Source: CAYONZ01 sp964405465
GTDB taxonomy: Bacteria > Bdellovibrionota > Bdellovibrionia > Bdellovibrionales > JAMPXM01
DNA length: 64,000 nt
Reading direction: 5' to 3'
NCBI GenBank assembly: GCA_964405465.1
Contig: CAYONZ010000002.1
Coordinates: 104,298-168,297 of the forward strand
Shown: piece after piece, positions 54,146 through 62,735 of the stretch
Layout of the letters: each line of letters begins with the position of its first letter
Position numbering within the stretch: the stretch's first letter is position 1
Translations under genes and position numbers: made by a program
The notes under the pieces: generated by a model
Database searches by the model: none
Seen by the model: only the letters and a program-made list of their open reading frames with translations
Told to the model about the DNA's origin: nothing

Positions 54146-54577
54146 ATGCGCTACTACTATGAAACAGAATTAAGTGATATTGAGTTGAAAAACACTTCGA
54201 CTCTTTTACCCAACGAGCTTCTGTTCAATGAGTCGGTCATTGACGAGTATTATGGAGGGGATGGCTACCCTGGGGCTGAGGACATATTTGTTAGTTGTGC
54301 CCAGAGGATGATGGATACTCTTGATGGTCGGCTAGTGAAGTTGGTGGATGCAATTCACTCCAATAATGTCGAGGATATTCTGTATTTTTCGCATCAACTT
54401 AAGGGCAGCTTCAATGCAACGGGCTCGCCGTTGCTGGCAAAACTCTGTCAAGAGATAGAGGAAGATGCGAAGGCGAATGATATTGAGAGTTGCGATCAAG
54501 TGATGAGTGAGATCGTTGATCTTTCTCCTAAGTTTGTGGCGCAACTGCAAGAGTGTATTGCAAATTTAAATGTTTGA
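54146..54577 (+). CDS. Hpt protein
   Basis: 143 residues, GAGGAGG ahead of ATG 54146. The Hpt motif is YFSHQLKGSFNATGSPLLAKLCQEIEEDAK, with the phosphoacceptor His near residue 92. The N-terminal 60 residues are extra and end in an acidic/aromatic stretch (YYGGDGYPGAEDIF). A phosphorelay role is expected; the 32-base gap to the next gene suggests cotranscription with the membrane-anchored receiver. Confidence 0.88.
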   Translation: MRYYYETELSDIELKNTSTLLPNELLFNESVIDEYYGGDGYPGAEDIFVSCAQRMMDTLDGRLVKLVDAIHSNNVEDILYFSHQLKGSFNATGSPLLAKLCQEIEEDAKANDIESCDQVMSEIVDLSPKFVAQLQECIANLNV

Positions 54578-54609
54578 GATTCTTTTAAATAAGGAGGAGG
54601 TTCACTGAC

Positions 54610-55197
54610 ATGATTTACATGGATGGTTTAAAATCAGAAAAGGGGGGTATAGTGGACAAACTTATGGGAGGAACATTGGTATTACTTATGTCGGTTCTTG
54701 TAGCGATTCCGTGGATGGTGATCGTTGCAATTCCATTCATATTGGTTGGAGGATTAGCAATTTCTCCAGGGGTGTATATCGTTTGGAGTGTCTTCAAAAA
54801 ACTTCAGGGTCCAAAAGCCTGGAGAGTGTTGGTTGCTGATGATGACAAGGTTTCAACAGCACCACTCTTGGCTGCGTTGGCGCATCGTCGAGTTGAAGTA
54901 CTTTTTGTTGATAATGGATTTGAGGCGTTGGGTGCATTGAAAGAGCAGAAGTTTGATATGTTGTTCTTGGATATGGTGATGCCAGGGCTGTCAGGTGCCG
55001 GCGTTTTACGTGAAGGTGAACACACTTTGTCGGGTGGCCAAGCGACGCCAGTGATATTCTATACGGGTCATCAGGAGAACACGACTGATGTTTTGAGTGA
55101 GAAATTCAATCTGTTTAAAGTGAACGGAGTCTGGGGAAAAAATCTTTCGGTTCCAGCTTTAGACAGACGGTTGGAGCAAGTCTTTGCCGTCGCATAA
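54610..55197 (+). CDS. Membrane-anchored receiver domain protein
   Basis: 195 residues, GGAGGAGG ahead. Two hydrophobic segments (GGTLVLLMSVLVAIPWMVIVAIPFILVGGLAI, about 20-52, and GVYIVWSVF) precede a soluble receiver: VLVADDDKVSTAPLLAALA, phosphoacceptor Asp in MLFLDMVMPGLSGAGVL and Lys in VWGKNLS. A receiver attached to the membrane with no output or kinase is unusual. It may be an anchor that brings a kinase or Hpt to the membrane. Follows the Hpt gene by 32 bases. Confidence 0.85.
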   Translation: MIYMDGLKSEKGGIVDKLMGGTLVLLMSVLVAIPWMVIVAIPFILVGGLAISPGVYIVWSVFKKLQGPKAWRVLVADDDKVSTAPLLAALAHRRVEVLFVDNGFEALGALKEQKFDMLFLDMVMPGLSGAGVLREGEHTLSGGQATPVIFYTGHQENTTDVLSEKFNLFKVNGVWGKNLSVPALDRRLEQVFAVA

Positions 55198-55277
55198 TCG
55201 TATGGTCACCTGTTCATGTATGTTGAGCAATCACAACGTGAAACGAAAGTGGTCTTAAGGCAGGGGCATGAATGTGT

Positions 55278-56285
55278 TCAGAGTTGAGGTTGGGCGAGTA
55301 AAAAGGACCTTCGGATCAGATGTCCGCATTGCGCGGATCCAAGACCCGATCCGATCTCGTCGCCAAAGCTCGGGGTTTTGTGGCGGGAGATCAGCCCGTA
55401 GAATTTTTTGTTGTGATCTATCCACGGATAGAAGCCAAAGAGTCCTGCACTGCTGAAGCTCCCGTCTCCTTTTTCGGAGTCGTCTTCGATCCAGTGGCCA
55501 TAAGAGTAATGCCAGTCTAGTGGAATCGGACTAGAGCGGCTCGAAGGGCATTGTGCCGGCAGGGTGCAGATGGCGTCTTTTCCCAAAAATTCTTTTATTC
55601 GAAGATTTCCTTTGAGCACTTTCTGTAAAAACAGAGCATAGGTTTGCGCAGAAGTTTTGATGCCTCCAGCAAGCTGGGTGCCGCCAAATTCGAGGGGCAA
55701 GTCTTTGCCTAATTGTGATTGATACTCTTTGCTGAGATCTTCTTTCGTCATGTCTGCCATGCCATGGTCGACTCCCCACTTTTGAAAGTGTCCTCCGTTG
55801 TAAAAGAAAAATCCTTTATCTTCTTTGGAGAATTTCGAATTTTCTCGCCGATCAAAACATCCTTTTACCGTCGAAGAAAAAACACAGGAGAGAGTTTTGA
55901 GGTGATCGTAGCCTGACGACATCGTCAGAAACTGTTTAGTTTCGGGATCAATCTTTCCCTTTTGCTTTTCTAAAACATAGGCAGCAAAAATCCACTTTGA
56001 TGCCGAGGCAATTCCAAATTCAGTCGAGCGTTTCACTGAATCTCGAGCGCGTTTTCCCTCGATGGACCCTGATGCAAGAACCTGATCTCGATCTCCAATT
56101 TCCCAATAGAACGGCGCTATTTCCAAACATTTCGGATGTGATGATGCCGTTTTTTGTGCGGCGAGTGCCGCATTTTGAGCCGTCCAGGCGTTGCTGGTAC
56201 CTGATGACCCAAAGGCCAAAATGTAAGGAATCTGTAGGACGAGTAACGAGAAACCCAAGCGTGTACCACTTTTTATTTCAACCAT
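55278..56285 (-). CDS. Exported serine hydrolase of the beta-lactamase/DD-peptidase fold
   Basis: 335 residues with a signal peptide (LLVLQIPYILAFG). Active-site pattern: FGIASASKWIFAAYVLE (SxxK near residue 94), FFYNGGHFQKWG in the place of YxN, and ISRHKTPSFGD for the third motif. This fits the class C beta-lactamase-related family, which includes DD-peptidases, esterases and 6-aminohexanoate hydrolases. No penicillin resistance should be inferred. Six Cys may form disulfides. Divergent from the next gene. Confidence 0.75.
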   Translation of the reverse strand: MVEIKSGTRLGFSLLVLQIPYILAFGSSGTSNAWTAQNAALAAQKTASSHPKCLEIAPFYWEIGDRDQVLASGSIEGKRARDSVKRSTEFGIASASKWIFAAYVLEKQKGKIDPETKQFLTMSSGYDHLKTLSCVFSSTVKGCFDRRENSKFSKEDKGFFFYNGGHFQKWGVDHGMADMTKEDLSKEYQSQLGKDLPLEFGGTQLAGGIKTSAQTYALFLQKVLKGNLRIKEFLGKDAICTLPAQCPSSRSSPIPLDWHYSYGHWIEDDSEKGDGSFSSAGLFGFYPWIDHNKKFYGLISRHKTPSFGDEIGSGLGSAQCGHLIRRSFLLAQPQL

Positions 56286-56477
56286 GTCTCCATCTTGATC
56301 TCAACCTTGCTTGAGGTCAAGAGTGATGGGAGATTGGCTGGAAAGTAGGAAGGTCTTCGACGTCATTGTGCTGTCATAACTATGGTTCGATTCGCTGGGT
56401 AATGTGGCACGTGATTTGGATTTTGCAATGGTTCTTGAGTTGATTAAGTTCTTGGATATTTAAACAAGGTGGCCTAA

Positions 56478-57854
56478 GTGGCGAAAAATGTAAACCTGTC
56501 GAAAACTCCGACAATAGTTCGAATTGCCCTTTTCCTCTTTTTGTGTTTTGGAATTCAGTTTGATAGTTGGGCGATCCCACCTGCCATCGAAGTTTTGAGG
56601 GGGTACGAGCAAATGTTTGTGAATCGCCTAAATGACTCGGACCGTTTGGCTTCGCTGGACAACCATCAGTCTCCAGAATATTCCCCTGAGAAGGGTCAAG
56701 TTTTTTTGGTTAAGTCTTTCTGGGTTTCCTCAGATAGAATGAATACATTCGATGTTCCTGGATATGTAAAAAAGTTCCCAATTAAGTTGTGGAAAAAAGA
56801 CGGCGCCAAGAAGAAAGTCTTGTTTATTGTCCATCCTGAGTCGGAGGAATTCTATCGAGATTTTTTATTGAGTGAAGTGCGAGGGCCAGATTTTTTTGCC
56901 ACAGCAACTGCTTCTTCTCGAACCTTGCTTATGTGGTTACCTCAGAACCCCAGTTTTGTCTTTTTCGGCAAGCTTTCGCTCGATCGCGAGATCGGTGGTG
57001 TTGTTAGAACAATTCCTGCAGGTGAGGTGGCTCGAAGTGTTGGGGTGTCGAAAATCTTGGACGCGTCAAAAACGAACTTGCCCCGGCAGTTTAAATATTT
57101 TCCCGAATTTTTTGGAACAATTCCTAAGGGTTTTGAACGCGGTGGTATGATTTTGAGATTCATCTCCGAGGAAATTCAATCTGGTGAAGAATCTTTAATT
57201 CCGCTTTTTGCACTCTACACCCAAAGCCCGAAGGATCATATTTCGCCAATTGAGAAAATGCTCTCCTCGCAAGGTGAGAGCCCCAAAGAGTTTGTTCGAA
57301 CTAAAATTTTGCAACCTTTTGCTCGTCTATGGGTTGAAATGGTCTTAAAAGAGGGGGTTGCTATTGAGGCGCATTCGCAGAATTTATTGTTGGGTCTCGA
57401 TGTCCAAGGCATGCCGGATGGAGACTTTTATTTTAGAGATTTTGGCGGTTTCAATATTGCTCTCGCCTATCGCCGTCAGACCGGTCGGGCCATGCCAGCT
57501 GATTTACCCTACCTGAGCAGCGAAGAGATTGACTATCATCTGGTGTTTCATCAAAAAGCCATACAACAGAGTCTCGAAAATTATTTTGAGGGAGGATTTC
57601 TTTTTGGACTTGGCCTGGAACTAGAACGTCTTGGATATTATTCGTTAGGCTACTCTGGTCTCAAATCTATTTTTCGAAGTGAACTGGACTCCGAACTTGG
57701 ACGACACGGAATTCAGGTCTATGATCATGTGTTTGAAAAATGGATCTTGGGCCTCAATTATCAAGGGCTGTCTGAAAAAATAATTCGTCACCGCGCAAAT
57801 ATTGTTCGCGGTGACAGCCAAGCACCAAGTTGTTCATCAATTGTTAGTGATTAG
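56478..57854 (+). CDS. Exported IucA/IucC-like (siderophore synthetase-fold) protein
   Basis: 458 residues, GTG start at 56478 with AAGGTGG ahead. A hydrophobic N-terminus (IVRIALFLFLCFGI, cleavage near SWA) suggests export. The body follows the IucA/IucC order: KVLFIVHPESEEFYRDFL (His near 119, cf. HPWQ), TATASSRTLLM (cf. S-x-RT), GKLSLDREIGG, then EAHSQNLLLGLD (His near 299) and FRDFGGFNIAL (Arg-Asp near 320). Siderophore synthetases are cytosolic; an exported member would be unusual, and ATP would not be available in the periplasm. Missing N-terminal half of the family and divergent residues leave the function open. Confidence 0.6.
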   Translation: MAKNVNLSKTPTIVRIALFLFLCFGIQFDSWAIPPAIEVLRGYEQMFVNRLNDSDRLASLDNHQSPEYSPEKGQVFLVKSFWVSSDRMNTFDVPGYVKKFPIKLWKKDGAKKKVLFIVHPESEEFYRDFLLSEVRGPDFFATATASSRTLLMWLPQNPSFVFFGKLSLDREIGGVVRTIPAGEVARSVGVSKILDASKTNLPRQFKYFPEFFGTIPKGFERGGMILRFISEEIQSGEESLIPLFALYTQSPKDHISPIEKMLSSQGESPKEFVRTKILQPFARLWVEMVLKEGVAIEAHSQNLLLGLDVQGMPDGDFYFRDFGGFNIALAYRRQTGRAMPADLPYLSSEEIDYHLVFHQKAIQQSLENYFEGGFLFGLGLELERLGYYSLGYSGLKSIFRSELDSELGRHGIQVYDHVFEKWILGLNYQGLSEKIIRHRANIVRGDSQAPSCSSIVSD

Positions 57855-57901
57855 GTTTATCACCTAAATGTTGGAGAGATTTCTGTCTTTTCACTCCCAT
57901 A

Positions 57902-58672
57902 CTACTGAGCAACCCAGCCGCCATCGACGGTGAGTGCGTGGCCTGTTACAAATGAGGCTCCGTCAGAGCTGAGCCATAAGACGGCACTGGCGATCTCATC
58001 TGGTTCTCCTAAGCGTCCAATGGGTTCTCCGGCAGTCAGCTGTGTTCGTGCGAGTTCGTTGCCCTGAACGAATCGTTCGATCATTTCTGTTTGAATAACT
58101 CCGGGGCAAACAGCGTTCACTCGAATATTGGACTTTGCATATTCAAGAGCTGCCGTTTTGGTGATTCCGATGACTCCGTGTTTGCTTGCAACATATGCTG
58201 AACTATTTTGAAACCCCACCACACCAGCGATTGAGGCACAGTTCACAATAGACCCATGACCTTGCTTCAACATTTGGTTGATCTGATATTTCATGCACAG
58301 CCAAATTCCTTTCAGATTTACATTGAGCACTTGATCCCAATTTTCTTCTTTGGAGTCTCCTGTTGGGGCCGGGTGGCCCTCGGTGCCCGCATTGTTGAAA
58401 GCAACGTCAATTGCTCCAAATTTATCAATTGTGGTGGCAATTGCGGCTTGCACCTCTATTGATTTTGAAACATCGCATTTGATAAAAAGACTTTGTCCTC
58501 CGCTCCGTTCGATCAATGCCGTTGTTTCTTTTCCGCCGCTTGTGTTGATGTCGACACAGGCTACCTTTGCTCCTAGTTTTGCGAACGCAAGGGCTGTGGC
58601 ACGCCCGATCCCTGACGAAGCTCCGGTTACAAAACAAACTTTGTTTTTAAAATTCATAGCAAAGCGATCCAT
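57902..58672 (-). CDS. Short-chain dehydrogenase/reductase
   Basis: 256 residues from ATG 58672, just after AGGAGGTC. Cofactor motif VCFVTGASSGIGRATALAFAK, then CDVSKSIEVQA, AFNNAGTEG, catalytic Ser in VNCASIAGVVG, YVASKHGVIG (YxxxK) and NAVCPGVIQTEM. The acidic end of strand 2 (CVDIN) suggests NAD rather than NADP preference. Classical SDR, family of glucose dehydrogenase and similar. Substrate unknown. Region 58673-58945 upstream is gene-free. Confidence 0.92.
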   Translation of the reverse strand: MDRFAMNFKNKVCFVTGASSGIGRATALAFAKLGAKVACVDINTSGGKETTALIERSGGQSLFIKCDVSKSIEVQAAIATTIDKFGAIDVAFNNAGTEGHPAPTGDSKEENWDQVLNVNLKGIWLCMKYQINQMLKQGHGSIVNCASIAGVVGFQNSSAYVASKHGVIGITKTAALEYAKSNIRVNAVCPGVIQTEMIERFVQGNELARTQLTAGEPIGRLGEPDEIASAVLWLSSDGASFVTGHALTVDGGWVAQ

Positions 58673-58945
58673 AATGACCTCCTCTTTCAAGGAGATCATC
58701 CTGCTGAAAAACTTTTTTTTCAAATGTCTTATATAGGTGAGCTGCAATCTGTCGCCTAAGTAGGATGTTTTCAATATCAGATGGTGTTCACTAGTGAGGG
58801 TGCAATCGGTTTTTACCTTCGGTCTCAGTTGAGGTGTTGCTGCAATGAGATCTTTTGTCGCAGGCTAGCTTCTGTTGAGTATAGAAGTCTCACCAAAAAA
58901 ACGTAATAGAATGATCACTGAATCTTGAATTCGGCAAAAGCGCAT

Positions 58946-60379
58946 TTATTCTAAGTGGCGATTATGATCCCGCCATGTAGTCTTTGAGACCGCAGGGGAA
59001 GGTGATTTCAATTTTCCTATAAACCATTCTTGATAACCAAGACTTGAGTCCGCGTCTGCCGTGTGGGTAATTGGGCCATTCAAAATTCCCGATAGGTAAA
59101 TTTCCGAATCGGTGACAAGCAAAGAGCTCACTTGGTCATTTCGATCTGTGCCAAATCTTACCAGAGTTTTTGTTGAACCATCCGGCTCAATTGCACAAAC
59201 AAACGCATCCCCAGGCTCGACCACGCTTGCAGTTTGAGCCTGAACCGAACCTGTACTTCCCGCCACTATCCATTGCTTGCCATTATAAGCCGCACTTGTG
59301 AGAGTCGATTCATTCGTTAGAGTAAATTCAGAGCGAGCGAACTCATCAAGACTCGCTCGCAACAAGACCACCAACGCCTTTCGATTTCCTGGTCCGCCTG
59401 AACTACCAAAAACTGCGATTTCATTTCCGGTTGCTTCGACGCCCTCGATAAAAAAATTTTCAACGCTTTTCTCTAGTTGTACCAAACGATTTTCTAAAGA
59501 GAGATTAAACGATTGCACAACAGCCTGAAACTCAGGGCCGCGCCAATCGAGATTAATGCCAAAGTGTTTTTCATATATCAGACTGTCGTCACGAGTTGTG
59601 GTGATGGCTGTTATCAATTGGTGACCAACCAAGTGCATATACGGAGCCGTTCGGTCGACCAGCACTGTGTTGAAAACTGTCTGCGGCAATAGTTCAGTTT
59701 GTGCAACTTCTTGGCCGTTGTAGTTGAAAACAAAAGTTTTAAATCCAAAGGTACCGGTCGCTGAAATAAATATCTTTTGGTCGGTGGCCTGCAATCTTGC
59801 GAACTGCGTGAGCGGTGATGAAGTAAGGAAATAGGTATGGTTTGAGTCAAAAGGCATGGCCAATTCAGCTTCGCCATTTTCATTATATCTTTTCGCTGAA
59901 TTTTGTTTGGTGTCAGCGAAGATAAAGGCTTTTTTTGAATCGACAAAAATAGCTAATTCTTTGAGTACAAAGCCTTCTTTTTGGCCGACTTTACTAAATG
60001 CAAGTTGAATCACATGTCCGCTAGAAGTGACGTCAAAATCAATGAGGGTATATTCTGCTGGCAATTGGTCGAATGCCATTTCTCTGCCAGACGGTGAATG
60101 CATAACGAGAGAGGACTGAAGCTTTGCCTCTACAGAGTCTTTTGTGAAAACAAGCGAATAGAATCGGTTATGGCGAAACAAACTCTTCTTCACGAGACTC
60201 CAAAAAGGCCGCCTTGTTTCGAAAAGATCAAGTGCCTCGGAAGTCATGACTTTCTTGGTTCTCCTCGGCGCCGGAGTATCAGAGGGGCTTTCACTTTTCT
60301 TCACACAGCCAGAGCTTAAAGAAAGAACGCCTACAATGGAAACTAAAAGGCAACTCAACAGAAAACGAGAATTCAGCAT
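58946..60379 (-). CDS. Lipoprotein with possible beta-propeller-like repeats
   Basis: 477 residues, AGGAGTG ahead of ATG. Signal peptide with lipobox LSSGC, so lipid-anchored at about residue 25. The rest is beta-rich, with repeated short strands and segments such as GTDRNDQVSSLLVTDSEIYLSGIL and GGPGNRKALVVLL that resemble beta-propeller repeats of bacterial surface proteins. Pro/Ser-rich stalk follows the Cys (SESPSDTPAPRR). No enzyme motif. Likely outer-membrane facing; function unknown. Confidence 0.6.
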   Translation of the reverse strand: MLNSRFLLSCLLVSIVGVLSLSSGCVKKSESPSDTPAPRRTKKVMTSEALDLFETRRPFWSLVKKSLFRHNRFYSLVFTKDSVEAKLQSSLVMHSPSGREMAFDQLPAEYTLIDFDVTSSGHVIQLAFSKVGQKEGFVLKELAIFVDSKKAFIFADTKQNSAKRYNENGEAELAMPFDSNHTYFLTSSPLTQFARLQATDQKIFISATGTFGFKTFVFNYNGQEVAQTELLPQTVFNTVLVDRTAPYMHLVGHQLITAITTTRDDSLIYEKHFGINLDWRGPEFQAVVQSFNLSLENRLVQLEKSVENFFIEGVEATGNEIAVFGSSGGPGNRKALVVLLRASLDEFARSEFTLTNESTLTSAAYNGKQWIVAGSTGSVQAQTASVVEPGDAFVCAIEPDGSTKTLVRFGTDRNDQVSSLLVTDSEIYLSGILNGPITHTADADSSLGYQEWFIGKLKSPSPAVSKTTWRDHNRHLE

Positions 60380-60441
60380 TCAAACACTCCTGGATCACAT
60401 TATAGTTCAGTTAAATCCCAAACCAATTAGTGGCAGTCCAT

Positions 60442-61095
60442 CTAGTGGCAATCAAATTTGCCACATCCTTTATTTAAAAAGATTTTTTGAGCAAATTCAC
60501 AGGTCAGTGTTCCTTCGCGGACGAATAAGCTGAGTTCCTCCGATGAGTCATGACAAAAAGATTTTTGTGCGGACTCAATATCAGCAATTGTCGTGGCTTC
60601 ACATTTTTTTGAACGATCGGTTAAATTATTAAAATAGGTTGGGTTGGTTCTGCACAGTTGTCCAATATTGAGATTGAAGAGAGGCTCACCATTCGTGGTT
60701 CCAAAAATAATCGAGACAAAGGCTTGATTGGCAATTGTAAATTTGGCTAGATCATCTTTTAAGTATAGAGATCCTTGCTTGATTACATTTTTTGAAGCCA
60801 TTGGTCTATTCGACCAATCATCTAAGAACGTTTTGGTTTTTTCGTTATAGATGTTCCACTTAATTTGATCTGGTATATTAGACAATTCCTGATAGGTAAT
60901 TTTACTTCCAAACAAAATACTCCAAGATAAATTAAACTTATCACCGACGAGGTCTGGCTCATAAGAATAGGTAACACCCAATTGGAATTGGCCACTATTC
61001 GATTGAGTTTCAAGTTCAAGTGGCAATCCAAGATCTACGGCCTGAGCGCCTTGCATGATTAGAAATACAATCATCCCGATCAGAATTTGGTTCAT
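60442..61095 (-). CDS. Exported protein of unknown function (AT-rich region)
   Basis: 217 residues, AAGGAGTG ahead of ATG 61095. Signal peptide ILIGMIVFLIMQGAQA. The mature part is beta-rich with Cys residues toward the C-terminus (LCRTNP, KKCEAT, FCHDS, TCEFA, GCGKFDCH) and no recognised domain. The base composition is more AT-rich than the genes to the left. Probably part of the accessory segment that begins around here. Confidence 0.55.
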   Translation of the reverse strand: MNQILIGMIVFLIMQGAQAVDLGLPLELETQSNSGQFQLGVTYSYEPDLVGDKFNLSWSILFGSKITYQELSNIPDQIKWNIYNEKTKTFLDDWSNRPMASKNVIKQGSLYLKDDLAKFTIANQAFVSIIFGTTNGEPLFNLNIGQLCRTNPTYFNNLTDRSKKCEATTIADIESAQKSFCHDSSEELSLFVREGTLTCEFAQKIFLNKGCGKFDCH

Positions 61096-61196
61096 TTGTC
61101 GGCACTCCTTCTATTTAAAACAAGGCCTAAATATAGCTTCGGAGCGCAGCGATTCAATAGAAAAATATCCGTTACCGCGTCGTCGCAATCGCCTCC

Positions 61197-61466
61197 CTAT
61201 TTCTCCTGCTCACTCGCTCCATCGTAAGTTATCTCTGGGATTTTGGCGATGGCACAAGTGGTGGCACTAATGATGGCACGGGTGCCATCCAAAATAGCAC
61301 CATCAAAAATAATGCCAACGTGGTCATCCATCATCTTTACAATTGAGCGGCCTACAAAGTATAAAGTCTTCGCAGTATCTGTTGGCGATTTGAAAGTCCA
61401 AAGAGGTTTTTGTAATGCATAAATGTTATTAGAAAAAAAAATGAATAATAAAAAGATAAATTCCAT
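61197..61466 (-). CDS. Small exported protein of unknown function (AT-rich region)
   Basis: 89 residues, AGGAGGG ahead of ATG 61466. Signal peptide FIFLLFIFFSNNIYA. The mature 70 residues are short and mixed with one Cys; no family recognised. It is divergent from the AAA+ gene, sharing the 93-base region with the inverted repeat at 61506-61565, so the two may be regulated together. Could be the exported or immunity-type partner of the module, which is speculative. Confidence 0.5.
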   Translation of the reverse strand: MEFIFLLFIFFSNNIYALQKPLWTFKSPTDTAKTLYFVGRSIVKMMDDHVGIIFDGAILDGTRAIISATTCAIAKIPEITYDGASEQEK

Positions 61467-61505
61467 AAAGAACCCTCCTGCTTAATTAAGATTATTCTGG
61501 GCTAA

Positions 61506-61565
61506 TGTCATTTGGGGTCAGTGTCTCATTTTGATTCAAAGGCAGAGTAATGACCCTAAATGTCA
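61506..61565. promoter_or_regulatory. Imperfect inverted repeat flanking the AAA+ gene start
   Basis: TGTCATTTGGGGTCA (61506-61520) and TGACCCTAAATGTCA (61551-61565) are inverted repeats, 13 of 15 matching, 30 bases apart. The right arm covers the ATG at 61560. The layout is that of a two-site operator or DNA-looping control element, and could govern both divergent genes. Confidence 0.5.
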
Positions 61566-62735
61566 CTCTCAAAAGTTAAATTATATGCCAAAGACGGAAT
61601 ATTTTATTCCAGGTTGGAGGAGCTTTTGAAAATCGCAGAGTATATTGAACTTGCATTGCCTGCATTAAAGGACATCTTAGTAGAAAGATATTTGTTTGAA
61701 TTAAAGAATCCAGAAAATCGTCTTAGGTCAATCTATCTTGAGGGACATGCAGGTATCGGGAAATCACAACTTGTTCGTCAAGTAGCTGAAGCTGTATCTC
61801 AGGCAATAAAAGAACCAGTTCAATGCCAAGTATTAAATTTACAGTTTTGTGAGCGTCCAGATTTTATGGGTCTTCCTCGTATTGATGAAAACGGAAATAC
61901 TGTTTATGCGCGACCTAGTTTTTTGCCTAAAGAGGGTTTAGGAATACTATTCCTTGATGAGGCTAATCGTGTTGATCCAGACATTCAATCGGGTATGCTT
62001 ACGTTATTAGAAGATCGATGTGTTAACGGGCATGAAATTGGCAAGTCATGGATGATAATATTGGCAGGCAATCCAGAATCAGCAGGGGATGGTAGCCGTT
62101 ATAAAGTAAATGAGTTTGATTTAGCTCTTCAGGACCGAATTGCAACGGTAAAAGTAACCGGCAATGTTCCAGACTTGATTAAATTTCTTGAAAAGAAATA
62201 TTCAAATCACATACTGCTTAAATTTTTGGATTATTTTCCCGATTTTATTTCATTTGACGGGCAGGGGTGTTCTCCAAGAAGTTTTGAATATGCCATGCGG
62301 TCAACTATTGGAATTAATGACATAAAAAATCCAATTTTTTATAGAAACATCTCTATTGAGCTTGGCTCTCATTCAGCAACACACATTATCGGAGTTCTTG
62401 AAAGTGGTTTTATACCAACAATTAAAAATGTCTTAGAAAAAGATCCAAGGGTTTACAGTTTTTTAACCGACAATGGGAATAGACAAGATGTATTACTTTC
62501 TCTAATTGATCAAATTTACAAGTTTATAACAGTGAGTGCGGAAAAAAACACCAAACTAAACCCAGATGAAGTTTCAGCCGTAATCGAGTTTTTAATGCTA
62601 ACCCAAGATGAGCATCGGATAGCATTGTTTGAAAAAATCAGGGGCAGCAAATATTCAGTTTATTTCGGTCAGTATTTTCTAAAAAACACACGACTTGCGG
62701 AGGTGCTATATGCAAAACGCGCAACAGCGTCTTGA
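61560..62735 (+). CDS. MoxR-type AAA+ ATPase
   Basis: 391 residues. Walker A GHAGIGKSQLVRQVA near residue 62-76 (Lys 68), Walker B with ILFLDEANRVDPDIQSGMLTLLED, sensor 1 IILAGNPES and an arginine-finger-like region DLALQDRIATVKV. This is the MoxR/RavA pattern, which usually works with a VWA protein as a chaperone-like or remodelling pair. The next gene, a VWA protein, overlaps its end by 26 bases. Base composition is AT-rich. Could belong to a ternary conflict system; no effector is visible within the window. Confidence 0.88.
   Translation: MSLSKVKLYAKDGIFYSRLEELLKIAEYIELALPALKDILVERYLFELKNPENRLRSIYLEGHAGIGKSQLVRQVAEAVSQAIKEPVQCQVLNLQFCERPDFMGLPRIDENGNTVYARPSFLPKEGLGILFLDEANRVDPDIQSGMLTLLEDRCVNGHEIGKSWMIILAGNPESAGDGSRYKVNEFDLALQDRIATVKVTGNVPDLIKFLEKKYSNHILLKFLDYFPDFISFDGQGCSPRSFEYAMRSTIGINDIKNPIFYRNISIELGSHSATHIIGVLESGFIPTIKNVLEKDPRVYSFLTDNGNRQDVLLSLIDQIYKFITVSAEKNTKLNPDEVSAVIEFLMLTQDEHRIALFEKIRGSKYSVYFGQYFLKNTRLAEVLYAKRATAS

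Noticed and set aside
62695..62710. Longer start of the VWA protein inside the AAA+ gene
   Set aside because: GGAGG at 62699 stands before ATG 62710, which is the better start; upstream residues add nothing.
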